Shown here: in pieces, positions 1 through 8,440 of the stretch
Layout of the letters: every line of letters starts with the position of its first letter
Numbering within the stretch: position 1 is the first letter of the stretch
Assembly: GCF_001663815.1 (NCBI RefSeq)
Contig: NZ_CP016027.1
Span: 992,001-1,056,000 of the forward strand
Length of the DNA stretch: 64,000 nt
Direction: 5' to 3'
From: Halothiobacillus diazotrophicus
GTDB lineage: Bacteria; Pseudomonadota; Gammaproteobacteria; Halothiobacillales; Halothiobacillaceae
Position numbers and translations under genes: made by a program
Notes under the pieces: generated by a model
Told to the model about the DNA's origin: nothing
Database searches by the model: none
Seen by the model: the letters and a program-made list of their open reading frames with translations, nothing else

Positions 1-686
1 AACACGAGCACGTACGGGCCATAGGCCATGCGCTGCATCTTGGCCGGTTCGGACATGTACACCATGTAGGCGACGAGGTCCTTGACCATGCTGTCGAACT
101 GGGCGGGTTGCATGCTGCCCGGCACAAGCGGGGCTTCGAGGTGATCCAAGCGCTTGTCGGTCGAGCCGTCCGGCAGTTTTACGTCCTTGTATACCGGCTG
201 CAGAACGCCCTGCTCGGCCGCGAAGACGTCCGGCATGCCCACACCCGGGAAGACGGCGTTGTTCACGCCCCAACGCTTGCCCGGATCGGCATAGAACGAG
301 GTGAGATAGGTGTAGAGCCAGTCGGCACCTTTGACGCGGGCGATCAGGCTCAGGTCCGGGGGAACGACACCGAAAACGACCTTCGCGTAGTCGGCCGGCA
401 TGAAGCCCATCATTTCGTTACCCGGCTTGGCGCCCGGCGGCAGCAGGGCCGCCAGTTGCTTGTCGTTCAGGCCCAGATCCTTCGCGACGCGGCCGTAGCG
501 CATGTATTCGGCGTTGTGGCAGGTGGCGCAGCGGGCCAGGAAGGTTTCTGCGCCACGGTACAGTGCGGCCTTGTCGTTCAGGTTGATGTCGACGTGCTTG
601 AGCGGCACGCCGCCCTCCCCGCCGCCGGCCAGGGCTGCGGACACCCCCAGCAGATTCGCAATGATGAAGACAAAGGTTCTGATCAT
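1..686 (-). CDS. petC: cytochrome c1, bc1 complex (partial, 3' end outside window)
   Basis: Membrane-anchored cytochrome c1, which carries electrons from the Rieske protein to soluble cytochrome c in the periplasm. The 228 visible residues begin with a signal peptide (about 1-20, ending ALA). They contain the heme c motif CATCH at 53-57, the family stretch PPDLSLIARVKGADWLYTYL at 109-128, and GVGMP with the likely sixth heme ligand Met151. The C-terminal membrane anchor is only partly inside the window. The ATG overlaps the stop of petB (ATGA), so the two are translationally coupled. It is the last visible gene of petA-petB-petC. Identification is firm; only the C-terminus is missing. Confidence 0.95.
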   Translation of the reverse strand, partial: MIRTFVFIIANLLGVSAALAGGGEGGVPLKHVDINLNDKAALYRGAETFLARCATCHNAEYMRYGRVAKDLGLNDKQLAALLPPGAKPGNEMMGFMPADYAKVVFGVVPPDLSLIARVKGADWLYTYLTSFYADPGKRWGVNNAVFPGVGMPDVFAAEQGVLQPVYKDVKLPDGSTDKRLDHLEAPLVPGSMQPAQFDSMVKDLVAYMVYMSEPAKMQRMAYGPYVLV

Positions 687-1894
687 GTCAACCGCTCCGG
701 TACAGGTTTCGTCTTTTCAACTCGGCTGACCACGAAAAGCGCCACGAAAAAGCCAAAGTAAACGAATGAGAAAATCCGCGCGAACAGGGTGTGCCAGTAG
801 CTCACGGGTTGGGTACCGAGGTAGCCCAGGCCGATGAAGGCCACGACGAAGGAGAACAGCAGCACCTTGAACGCCATCGAGCGGTAGCGGATGGACTTGG
901 TGCGACCCCGATCGATCCACGGCAGCAGGAAGAAGATGAGGATCGCGGCGCCCATGGCCACCACGCCGAGGAACTTGTCCGGCACGGCGCGCAGGATCGC
1001 GTAGTGCGGTGCGAAGTACCAGACCGGCGCGATGTGTTCCGGGGTTTTCAGCGGATCGGCCGGAATGAAGTTCGGTGCTTCCAGGAATTTCCCGCCGCCG
1101 TCCGGCCAGTAGAAGATCACCAGGGCGAACAGGAACATGAAGAACCCTGCCATGAAGAGGTCTTTTACGGTGTAGTACGGGTGGAACGGAATCCCGTCGA
1201 TGGGCTTGCCGTGCTCGTCCTTGTTGGACTTGATCTCTATGCCATCGGGGTTGTTGGAGCCGACTTCGTGCAGCGCCATGATGTGGCCACCGATCAGGAA
1301 CAGAAGCACCAGCGGCAGCGCGATCACGTGCAGGGCGAAGAACCGGTTCAGGGTGACGTCGGAAACCACGTAGTCGCCGCGGATCCACAGCGCCAGATCG
1401 GGGCCGATGTACGGGATGGAACCGAACAGGGAGATGATGACCTGGGCACCCCAGAAGGACATCTGCCCCCACGGCAGCAGGTAGCCCATGAAGGCTTCGG
1501 CCATGAGCGCCAGCAGGATCAGCACGCCGAAGATCCAGATCAGTTCGCGCGGCTTCTTGTAGGAGCCGTACATCATGCCGCGGAACATGTGCAGGTAGAC
1601 GGCGATGAAGAAGAACGACGCGCCCGTGGAGTGCATGTAGCGGATCAGCCAGCCCCAGTGCACGTCGCGCATGATGTATTCGACGGAGTTGAACGCTTCG
1701 GCGGCCGACGGCTTGTAGCTCATGGCCAGCCAGATGCCGGTGACGATCTGGATCACGAAGATCATCAGCAGGATCGAACCGAAGAAGTACCAGAAGTTGA
1801 AGTTTCTCGGCACGTAATACTGTGCGAGGTGCGCATTCCAGAAATGCGAGATGGGTAGACGGTCGTCCACCCATTTGCCGAGTTTTTGAATCAT
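683..1894 (-). CDS. petB: cytochrome b, bc1 complex
   Basis: Multi-span cytochrome b of the quinol:cytochrome c oxidoreductase; it holds hemes bL and bH and the Qo and Qi quinone sites. At 403 aa it is the usual proteobacterial length. Heme ligands fit two pairs, His88/His102 (HX13H) and His189/His204 (HX14H). The Qo-site motif is PVWY at 290-293 rather than the common PEWY, so the Glu implicated in quinol deprotonation is Val. The start ATG overlaps the petA stop and the stop overlaps the petC start, both as ATGA, so the operon is tightly coupled. Function is certain; the Qo variant is discussed as a finding. Confidence 0.97.
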   Translation of the reverse strand: MIQKLGKWVDDRLPISHFWNAHLAQYYVPRNFNFWYFFGSILLMIFVIQIVTGIWLAMSYKPSAAEAFNSVEYIMRDVHWGWLIRYMHSTGASFFFIAVYLHMFRGMMYGSYKKPRELIWIFGVLILLALMAEAFMGYLLPWGQMSFWGAQVIISLFGSIPYIGPDLALWIRGDYVVSDVTLNRFFALHVIALPLVLLFLIGGHIMALHEVGSNNPDGIEIKSNKDEHGKPIDGIPFHPYYTVKDLFMAGFFMFLFALVIFYWPDGGGKFLEAPNFIPADPLKTPEHIAPVWYFAPHYAILRAVPDKFLGVVAMGAAILIFFLLPWIDRGRTKSIRYRSMAFKVLLFSFVVAFIGLGYLGTQPVSYWHTLFARIFSFVYFGFFVALFVVSRVEKTKPVPERLT

Positions 1895-2487
1895 GCTTTT
1901 TTCTCCGCAACACCAATGCGGATCAGATCCTCACTGGCAAAAATGTAATCCGGCACCAGGAGATTCAGGGGTGCGGGCATCGATTTGTAGACGCGGCCGG
2001 CCAGATCGTACTTGGAACCGTGGCAGGGGCAGAAGAACCCGCCGATCCAGTCGGGGCCGAGATCCTTCGGCGCCACTTCGGGGCGGTAGGTCGGCGCACA
2101 GCCGAGGTGCGTACAAATACCGACGACGACCAGGAACGGCTCCTTGCGCGACCGGTAGAAATTGTCGGCGAATTTCGGCTGCTGACTCTGCACCTTGCTG
2201 TCCGGGTCCAGCAACTGGCTGTCGAGACTGGGCAGCGATTCGATCATTTTCGGGGTGCGGTGCACCACGTAGATGGGCTGGCCCCGCCAGGCGACGGTGA
2301 CCATCTGTCCCGGGGACAACTTGGCCACATTGACATCGACCGGCGCGCCTGCGGCTTCCGCCTTGGCGCTCGGTTCAAAGGAAGACAGAAAAGGAACGGC
2401 TGCGAAGCCCATTCCGACTGCGCCCACCGCGGTGGCCGATCCCGTCAGAAATCGCCGGCGTGCAGAATTTACAGGAATATCAGCCAT
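1891..2487 (-). CDS. petA: Rieske iron-sulfur subunit, bc1 complex
   Basis: Rieske [2Fe-2S] protein that takes an electron from quinol at the Qo site and passes it to cytochrome c1. It has 198 aa. A twin-arginine-like RRRFL at 10-14 precedes a hydrophobic anchor (about 15-36), consistent with Tat export and retention as a membrane anchor. Cluster-binding boxes are CTHLGC at 125-130 and CPCHGS at 153-158. I chose the ATG at 2487, with GGAG about 11 bases upstream, over a TTG one codon earlier. It is the first gene of petABC; a candidate promoter and a terminator-like hairpin lie just upstream (2502-2700). Confidence 0.96.
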   Translation of the reverse strand: MADIPVNSARRRFLTGSATAVGAVGMGFAAVPFLSSFEPSAKAEAAGAPVDVNVAKLSPGQMVTVAWRGQPIYVVHRTPKMIESLPSLDSQLLDPDSKVQSQQPKFADNFYRSRKEPFLVVVGICTHLGCAPTYRPEVAPKDLGPDWIGGFFCPCHGSKYDLAGRVYKSMPAPLNLLVPDYIFASEDLIRIGVAEKKA

Positions 2488-2501
2488 CAATAACTCGCTC
2501 C

Positions 2502-2535
2502 AAAAAAATCAAAAACAGACCGTTTTACCCGTCTG
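2502..2535 (-). terminator. terminator-like hairpin just upstream of petA
   Basis: On the minus strand CAGAC (2535-2531) can pair with GTCTG (2520-2516) across a 10-base loop, followed by runs of five and seven T separated by two bases. The stem is short (5 bp plus one pair beyond a mismatch). It ends about 15 bases before the petA ATG. It could terminate transcripts from the NIF3-like gene, or act as an attenuator if petABC is transcribed from the candidate promoter further upstream. Moderate to low certainty. Confidence 0.4.
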
Positions 2536-2671
2536 GTCACATCACGCTGTCGGTTGCGGACATTCGACCGTTCACCGGAATCCGAAAACTCCGGCGCAGT
2601 CTGTTCTTATTGAACTCGACAGCTCTGCAACGTGCCCGCGTCGCGGCACCTTTCATCGCTCAAACCTGACG

Positions 2672-2700
2672 ATTCTTACGGTTCAGGCCGCGTACGTCAA
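2672..2700 (-). promoter_or_regulatory. candidate petABC promoter
   Basis: On the minus strand TTGACG (2700-2695; 5 of 6 to the sigma70 -35 consensus), a 17-base spacer, then AAGAAT (2677-2672; 4 of 6). It would give a leader of roughly 180 bases ahead of petA. Assignment rests on motif match and position only. Confidence 0.33.
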
Positions 2701-2767
2701 ACAAGTGTCATTAATCCATTTCATGACATCTTTATCGCATGGCCATGGGCACGGGCATGCACTTTCT

Positions 2768-3517
2768 TCACACGGGGTTGTCGATATCGACAAAGGTCAC
2801 CCGTACGTCGAACTGGCTGGCAATCCGATCGCCCAACAAGCGAACGCCGTCTCGCTCGGTGGCATGATGCCCGGCCGCAAAATACACAATGCCCTCCTCC
2901 CTGGCAACATGCGTGGTCCGCTCGCTGATCTCGCCGGAGATGTAGGCATCCAGCCCCAGGGCCGCCGCATCGCCGATGTAGTCCTGCGCGCCGCCGGTAC
3001 ACAGGCCGATCTGTCGCAGAGGCCGATTCGTCGGCCCGACGACCAGCGGCGGGCGCCCGAGCACCTCGGTCAGGCGCGCCGTCAGATCATCGACCGTGCA
3101 GGAATCCGGCAAGGTGCCCGCCACCGCCAGTTCCTGCGCGCCGAACAGACGGCGCTCCGTCAGGCCCAATTGATCCGCGAGAGCTGCATTGTTGCCGAAT
3201 TCGGGCTGACGATCGAGCGGCAAATGATAGGCAATCAAATTGATGTCATGCTTAATCAGCGCTGCGATCCGCCGGTATTTCATGCCGACGATGGGTGCCG
3301 GCTCGTTTTTCCAGAAGAAGCCATGATGCACCAGGATGGCGTCCGCACGCAGATCGATCGCCACGTCGATCAGCTCCTGACAGGCCGTAACGCCGGTCAC
3401 GATATGGGCGATCCGCTCGCGTCCTTCCACCTGCAGGCCATTGGGCGCGTAATCTGGCGAGCCCGACGATGCCAGCACGTCGTCGCAGAAAGCTACAAGG
3501 TCTGATCGATGAATCAT
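2768..3517 (-). CDS. NIF3/YbgI-family dinuclear metal-centre protein
   Basis: Member of the NIF3 (DUF34, YbgI-type) family, usually a toroidal hexamer with a two-metal site whose physiological substrate is debated; some members act as GTP cyclohydrolase I type 2-like enzymes. The 249-aa protein has the family layout: the N-terminal NGLQVEG segment, the metal-ligand stretch ILVHHGFFW (about 65-73), AYHLPLD (about 101-107), the central GLCTGGAQD, and the late GHHATE/DGV region. I chose the ATG at 3517 (MIHRSDL) because AAAGGA lies upstream; an open frame continues another 30 codons but would overlap the upstream gene. It follows the PsiE-like gene with a 16-base gap. Confidence 0.85.
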   Translation of the reverse strand: MIHRSDLVAFCDDVLASSGSPDYAPNGLQVEGRERIAHIVTGVTACQELIDVAIDLRADAILVHHGFFWKNEPAPIVGMKYRRIAALIKHDINLIAYHLPLDRQPEFGNNAALADQLGLTERRLFGAQELAVAGTLPDSCTVDDLTARLTEVLGRPPLVVGPTNRPLRQIGLCTGGAQDYIGDAAALGLDAYISGEISERTTHVAREEGIVYFAAGHHATERDGVRLLGDRIASQFDVRVTFVDIDNPV

Positions 3518-3533
3518 CTGGCGGTTCCTTTGT

Positions 3534-4049
3534 TCATTTGACGTCGTTGATGTCGGGACCGGCGGCCGAGAACCCGGTCGATGCCGGTCGCGGATGATCC
3601 TGCCCATGCCAGCGGCGCTTCAGCCCATGAATCACCAGAATCAGCACGAAAAACACGGATGAGGTAAGCCCCAGGACCAGGAGCAGTCGCCACTCGCCGG
3701 GATCGGTGGGCAACAGGATCAGTTTTCGGATAAGCACGACAAAACCGGTTTCCAGCAGCGTCACGGCGTAATCGAACGGGTTCCTCAGAAACAGCGATTT
3801 CACGATGGCGAGGATGATCAGCACGTAGAGGCCATCCGTCAGCAATTCGTTGATCGCCGTGAAATCCAGGGCGCCATGCGCCGCGGTGAGCACGCTCAAT
3901 TTCACCGCGAAGCTGAAAATGCAGACCAGGGTATAGGCGATCATCAGCACCATGAATGTCTGTCGCAAAATCGCGAGGGCCTGGGCCAGCACGCGGTCGA
4001 GCCAGCGCGTCCAGCGTTTGGGGGTCACATGCTCCAGATGAATCGACAT
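3534..4049 (-). CDS. PsiE-like four-helix membrane protein
   Basis: A 171-aa inner-membrane protein with about four predicted hydrophobic spans (roughly residues 27-50, 65-82, 92-110 and 118-140) and a hydrophilic C-terminus. Layout and conserved acidic/Leu-rich second and third helices resemble the PsiE (phosphate-starvation-inducible) family, whose function is unknown; that assignment comes from pattern memory, not a search. The start ATG at 4049 has GGGAG about 8 bases upstream. It lies between tilS and the NIF3-like gene, all on the minus strand, and probably shares a transcript with the latter. No Pho box was recognised upstream. Confidence 0.6.
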   Translation of the reverse strand: MSIHLEHVTPKRWTRWLDRVLAQALAILRQTFMVLMIAYTLVCIFSFAVKLSVLTAAHGALDFTAINELLTDGLYVLIILAIVKSLFLRNPFDYAVTLLETGFVVLIRKLILLPTDPGEWRLLLVLGLTSSVFFVLILVIHGLKRRWHGQDHPRPASTGFSAAGPDINDVK

Positions 4050-4159
4050 AACTGCTCCCGTATTCGTCGCTTGCGCCCTGTGCGGGCCGATATCCCGTGG
4101 AGGATCGCCGCCTGCTGCGACGCGCCCCAACGCGAAACAACCCGCCCATCGACGTCGGA

Positions 4160-5524
4160 TCAGCCGGTCAGGTCATCCGGCGGCAACTGTACCACGGGCG
4201 CGGTCGGGACCGCCTCCACCCGCCAACCGGGGGCACCATGGGCGGGTCGGAACGCGAGATCCACCCCCAACGTCGCAAGGCAGGCCAGCTGCCCGTCGAT
4301 TTCGATGACCACAGCCGACTCCCGTGACCACGGCGGCACGCCCTGCGCCTGAAACCAGTTCTTCAGGGTGCGCGATGGGCGCTTGGCCTGGGTACGGATC
4401 CGGTCCTGCGGTTGACGCGCGCGCAACAGCCAATCCCGTGTCAGCCAGCGGGCATCGATGGCCAGCGGGTCCGACGAGTTCGTGGGTACGAGCCGCCAGA
4501 CACGGCTGTTCGTCCAGGCCACAGGCTGTCGCTTGTCCGCCCAGACGACCGGTGTCGCCGGCGTCGATTCGTCGCCCGTCCGCCAGTACAGACGATCCCG
4601 ATAGCGCGTGATGCGCCAATCGCCCCAGGCTAGCGTGGGCATCCGCGCCGAGGCGGACTGCTGCAGTTGATCCACGAAGGACTGGAGGCGGGCCCGAGGC
4701 GGCATCAACGCCCCGCGACGCCGAATCCAGGCCCGAAGGACGTTTGTTTGCCGGGCGAGTGGCAGACCAATCAGACGCACGGTCGGCAGATCCGTTCCAT
4801 CCAGAGTCCCCCCGGCATCCAGTTCGGCCAGGGCGGAGAGCAGCGTCAGATCCTCGCCTGCCTGCGCGGCGGTCTGATCCAGTCGGGCGACGGCCTGCGG
4901 CCACCGGACGTTCAAGCGCGGCAGAATCTCGGCGCGAAGGTAGTTGCGGTCATGGCGCAAGTCGGCGTTGCTGGGGTCGCTCACGAAACCGAGACCGCTC
5001 TGCTCGGCCGGTGCGCGCAATTCGGCCCGGGGCATGTCCAGGAAGGGACGCCAATGCCAGCCGTTGGCAAAACGCGACCAGACGGGCATGGCGGCAAGAC
5101 CTGCGGCTCCACTGCCGCGCAGGGCAGCAAGCAGGACGGTTTCGGCCTGATCCTCGGCATGGTGCGCCGTCACGAGCACGCCCGATGGGGGCTGCGTTGT
5201 CATCCAATCGGCAAGGGCCTGGTAGCGCGCCGCGCGGGCGCGGGCCTCCAGTGAGCGGTGACCGTGCTCGGTCTGCGGCGGAACGTTCACCCGGAGCGTA
5301 TGTGCCGATACCCCGAGGTGCTGCGCCTGGGCACAGGCCAGATCGCTCCAGGAAGCGGACTCCGGATGGATCTGATGATCCACGCTCACGACGCTCAGAT
5401 GATGAATATCGCCCCGGGCGTGCAGTTCCTGCAGGCGAATGAGCGCGCCCAGGGAATCCGCCCCGCCCGAACTGGCGAGAACGACCCGAGCCTGCGCAGG
5501 AAATTCGGTATGATCCACCGCCAT
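4160..5524 (-). CDS. tilS: tRNA(Ile)-lysidine synthase
   Basis: ATP-dependent enzyme that converts C34 of the tRNA-Ile(CAU) anticodon to lysidine, changing both its codon reading and charging. It is essential in most bacteria. The 454-aa protein has the PP-loop ATP-binding motif SGGADS at 19-24, the HHAEDQAETVL segment typical of TilS in the N-type ATPase domain, and the longer two-domain C-terminus found in proteobacterial TilS. I chose the ATG at 5524, with GGAGACC about 7 bases upstream, over an in-frame TTG at 5551. It sits 57 bases after accA and is probably co-transcribed with it, the same accA-tilS order as in many gammaproteobacteria. Confidence 0.93.
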   Translation of the reverse strand: MAVDHTEFPAQARVVLASSGGADSLGALIRLQELHARGDIHHLSVVSVDHQIHPESASWSDLACAQAQHLGVSAHTLRVNVPPQTEHGHRSLEARARAARYQALADWMTTQPPSGVLVTAHHAEDQAETVLLAALRGSGAAGLAAMPVWSRFANGWHWRPFLDMPRAELRAPAEQSGLGFVSDPSNADLRHDRNYLRAEILPRLNVRWPQAVARLDQTAAQAGEDLTLLSALAELDAGGTLDGTDLPTVRLIGLPLARQTNVLRAWIRRRGALMPPRARLQSFVDQLQQSASARMPTLAWGDWRITRYRDRLYWRTGDESTPATPVVWADKRQPVAWTNSRVWRLVPTNSSDPLAIDARWLTRDWLLRARQPQDRIRTQAKRPSRTLKNWFQAQGVPPWSRESAVVIEIDGQLACLATLGVDLAFRPAHGAPGWRVEAVPTAPVVQLPPDDLTG

Positions 5525-5581
5525 CGAGGTCTCCGGGATTCGATGCGCCAACCGGGGCGGTTCGGCTCGCCGCGGCGCGGG

Positions 5582-6541
5582 TTACTCTTCCAGGAACTGT
5601 CCGTAGCTCATGAGCCGCTCGTAGCGACGGGTCAACAGGGCACTTGTCGGTCGGTTCATCTGCTTGAGCAGGGCCCGCTTGATCGAGGCCTTGAGGGTCT
5701 GCGCCATGAGGGGGATATCCCGATGGGCGCCGCCGCAGGGCTCGGGCACCACTTCGTCGATCAAACCGAGTTCCAGCAGACGCGGGGCGGTGATGCCCAG
5801 TGCCTCAGCCGCCTCGGGCGCCTGCTCGGCACTCTTGTAGAGGATCGACGCGCAACCTTCGGGGGAAATCACCGAGTAGGTGCCGTACTGCAACTGCATC
5901 ACATGATCGCCGACACCGATGGCCAGAGCGCCGCCCGAACCACCCTCGCCGATCACCGTCACGATGATCGGCGTCGGCAGGTCGGCCATCACGTACAGGT
6001 TGCGGGCAATGGCCTCGCTCTGTCCCCGCTCCTCGGCATCGATGCCCGGGTAGGCGCCCGGCGTGTCGATGAAGGTCAGTACCGGGAGCTTGAACTTGGC
6101 GGCCAGCTCCATGAGTCGCTTGGCCTTGCGGTAACCCTCGGGACGGGGCATCCCGAAGTTTCGCCGGATCTTTTCCTTGGTATCCCGGCCCTTCTGATGG
6201 CCGATGATCATGACCGGAATGCCGTCGAACCGGGCCATGCCGCCCACGATCGCCTGATCGTCCGCAAAGGCGCGATCGCCGTGCAGCTCGACGAAATCCG
6301 TACACAGGTGCTGGACGTAGTCGAAGGTATAGGGGCGCTGGGGATGGCGGGCGATCTGGTTGATCTGCCAGGCGGTGAGGTTGCTGAAAATCGACCGCGT
6401 CAATTCCGTGCTCTTGGCTTCAAGACGCGCAATTTCCTCGTTGATGTCCAAACCGGCGGTGTTGTCCATCAACCGCAGTTCGCGGATTTTTGCATCCAGT
6501 TCCGCGATAGGCTGTTCAAATTCAAGGTAATTGGGATTCAT
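5582..6541 (-). CDS. accA: acetyl-CoA carboxylase carboxyltransferase subunit alpha
   Basis: Alpha subunit of the carboxyltransferase half of acetyl-CoA carboxylase; with AccD it transfers CO2 from carboxybiotin to acetyl-CoA, the first step of fatty acid synthesis. At 319 aa it matches the E. coli subunit closely in length. It begins with the typical [12 protein letters not shown] and contains the crotonase-fold glycine-rich stretches GTPGAYPGI-like ([20 protein letters not shown]) and [16 protein letters not shown] chose the ATG at 6541, with GGAAG upstream; the earlier in-frame start is only TTG. The downstream neighbour on the same strand is tilS. Confidence 0.96.
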   Translation of the reverse strand: MNPNYLEFEQPIAELDAKIRELRLMDNTAGLDINEEIARLEAKSTELTRSIFSNLTAWQINQIARHPQRPYTFDYVQHLCTDFVELHGDRAFADDQAIVGGMARFDGIPVMIIGHQKGRDTKEKIRRNFGMPRPEGYRKAKRLMELAAKFKLPVLTFIDTPGAYPGIDAEERGQSEAIARNLYVMADLPTPIIVTVIGEGGSGGALAIGVGDHVMQLQYGTYSVISPEGCASILYKSAEQAPEAAEALGITAPRLLELGLIDEVVPEPCGGAHRDIPLMAQTLKASIKRALLKQMNRPTSALLTRRYERLMSYGQFLEE

Positions 6542-6652
6542 TGAACGCTTCCGAAAAAACAAACGTGATAGGGATTCTAACGTAAACCGTCGGCCGGGCT
6601 CGACTTGCCCGCGCTTTCCGCCTGATCGCGCGGAGCGAATCGACCCGGCGCA

Positions 6653-7558
6653 CTAGCCGACGCGGCAATTGTCCAGCAACCGGACAGCACCCAGACGGGC
6701 GGCTGCCAACAGGATTCCCGACCCTTGTCCCTGGCCGTCATCCTGGCCGTCATCCAGGCCGTCATCTTGGCGGGGCAACAGGGTATCGACATCGCAATAC
6801 GCGAAATAATCGATAACGAATCCTGCAGCGGTCAAGGCATCGATGCCTTCGGCGAGCACCTGGGCCACGGGGGCCGCACGCCCTTCGATGCGTTCCGCCG
6901 CGCGGCGAAGCTCGCCATTCAGCCGCGGTGCAATTGCCCGCTCGGCAGCGGTCAGGAAACGGTTGCGGGAGCTAAGCGCCAGGCCGTCGTCCGCCCGCGC
7001 GGTGGCCACGGGCTCGATTTCGATATCGAAATCCAGATCGCGCACCAGCCGCCGCACGATCTGCAACTGCTGAAAATCCTTCTCGCCGAACACGGCCACT
7101 GCGGGCCGCACCAGTTGAAACAGCTTGGCGACCACGGTGATCATGCCCGCAAAGTGCCCCGGCCGCGCCGCACCTTCCCAATGCTCGGCCAGCGGCCCCG
7201 GCATCACGCTGACCTGCAGGCCGGTACCGTCAGCCGTGGCATCGGGGTAGATGGTTTCCAGCGACGGCAGAAATACCGCATCGACGCCGCGTGCCGTCAG
7301 CAGCGCGCAATCCTCCGTTTCCGTCCGCGGGTAGCGGGCCAGATCGCCCGGATCGTTGAACTGGAGCGGGTTGACGAAGATGGAAACCAGTACGGCCCGC
7401 GGCGAAGACAGCCGGGTCATCTGACGGGCCTGATCGACCAGGCGCATATGGCCCGCATGCAGATTGCCCATGGTCGGTACGAAGGCGATCGCGGTTCCGG
7501 CCGCCTGCTGCTCGGCGCGCCACTGGGCGAGCTCCGCGCGTGTCCGCAAGATCCGCAT
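6653..7558 (-). CDS. panC: pantothenate synthetase (pantoate-beta-alanine ligase)
   Basis: Joins pantoate and beta-alanine using ATP, the last step of pantothenate synthesis. It has 301 aa, slightly longer than the usual ~280. The nucleotidyltransferase signature TMGNLHAGHMRL is at 29-40, FGEKDFQQL in the middle, and LSSRNRFL as the KMSKS-like loop. The C-terminal AARLGAVRLLDN closes the domain. Residues about 265-276 are a DDG[L/Q] tetrapeptide repeat that most family members lack, encoded by a 12-bp tandem repeat; this accounts for the extra length. The start at 7558 lies one base after the panB stop. It is the last gene of pcnB-folK-panB-panC. Confidence 0.95.
   Translation of the reverse strand: MRILRTRAELAQWRAEQQAAGTAIAFVPTMGNLHAGHMRLVDQARQMTRLSSPRAVLVSIFVNPLQFNDPGDLARYPRTETEDCALLTARGVDAVFLPSLETIYPDATADGTGLQVSVMPGPLAEHWEGAARPGHFAGMITVVAKLFQLVRPAVAVFGEKDFQQLQIVRRLVRDLDFDIEIEPVATARADDGLALSSRNRFLTAAERAIAPRLNGELRRAAERIEGRAAPVAQVLAEGIDALTAAGFVIDYFAYCDVDTLLPRQDDGLDDGQDDGQGQGSGILLAAARLGAVRLLDNCRVG
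6731..6766. repeat. 3 x 12-bp tandem repeat inside panC
   Basis: Three consecutive copies of CTGGCCGTCATC (the third with one change), followed by a degenerate partial copy. The minus-strand reading gives a DDG[L/Q] peptide repeat. Because 12 is a multiple of 3, copy-number change would keep the frame. Confidence 0.9.
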
Positions 7559-7559
7559 G

Positions 7560-8378
7560 TCAGATGTAGCCCTCGTGCTCCGCCGGGAAGCTGCGGTCTC
7601 GGACGGCCGCCACATAGGCCGTCAGCGCCTGACCGATGGAACCGCGTCCACGCAGAAAATCGCGCACGAACCGCGGCGGATGATCGTTGAGCCCGAGCAG
7701 GTCATGCAGGACGAGCACCTGACCATCCACGCCGTTCCCGGCACCGATGCCGATCACCGGCGTTTCCAGGGCGGTCGCCAGACGGGTACCCAGCGGGCCG
7801 GGGACACATTCCACCAGTACCATCACGGCGCCCGCTTCGACCAGAACCTCGGCATCGTGCAGGATACGCGCGGCATCCTCGGCATCCCGACCCTGAACCC
7901 GATAGCCGCCCAACTGGCGCACATGCTGCGGCAGCAGCCCGACATGGGCGCAGACCGGGATACCCGCATCGGTCAGCGCGCGGATGATCGGAGCCTTGGC
8001 TTCCCCGCCCTCGATCTTGACGAGATCCGCCCCGCCCTCCTGCAGGAGCCGGCCGGCGCTCGCCAAAGCCTGGGCCACGGTGCTATCGGACAGGAAGGGC
8101 ATGTCGGCCATGATCAGGCGGCCGGGCGCGCCCCGACGAACCAACTGGGTGTGGTAGACCATGTCATCCAGGGTGACGGACAGGGTATCGCGCTGTCCCT
8201 GGACCACCATGCCGAGCGAATCGCCGACCAGCAGGACGTCGATCCCGGCCTCATCGGCCGCACGGGCAAAACTGGCATCGTAAGCGGTCAACATGGTGAT
8301 CGGCTGCTTCCGGCGTTTCGCCTGCCAGAGGGCGGGAATCGTTCGGGGCACAATCACGTCATCGGCCGTGTTCATCAT
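7560..8378 (-). CDS. panB: 3-methyl-2-oxobutanoate hydroxymethyltransferase
   Basis: Ketopantoate hydroxymethyltransferase: transfers a hydroxymethyl group from methylene-THF to alpha-ketoisovalerate, the first committed step to pantothenate. It is a cytosolic TIM-barrel enzyme. The 272-aa protein has the family hallmarks ITMLTAYDASFA, LLVGDSLGMVVQG (metal-binding Asp), VCAHVGLLPQ, and the late PVIGIGAG and GQVLVLHDLLGL. I chose the ATG at 8378; a GTG three codons upstream is in frame, and the Shine-Dalgarno is weak for both. It lies between folK (62-base gap) and panC (1-base gap). Confidence 0.95.
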   Translation of the reverse strand: MMNTADDVIVPRTIPALWQAKRRKQPITMLTAYDASFARAADEAGIDVLLVGDSLGMVVQGQRDTLSVTLDDMVYHTQLVRRGAPGRLIMADMPFLSDSTVAQALASAGRLLQEGGADLVKIEGGEAKAPIIRALTDAGIPVCAHVGLLPQHVRQLGGYRVQGRDAEDAARILHDAEVLVEAGAVMVLVECVPGPLGTRLATALETPVIGIGAGNGVDGQVLVLHDLLGLNDHPPRFVRDFLRGRGSIGQALTAYVAAVRDRSFPAEHEGYI

Positions 8379-8440
8379 TCGGATCACTCATTGGCTTGGG
8401 AATTCAGGGAAAAGGCGAAAACACCCGCAAGGTGTCTGGG

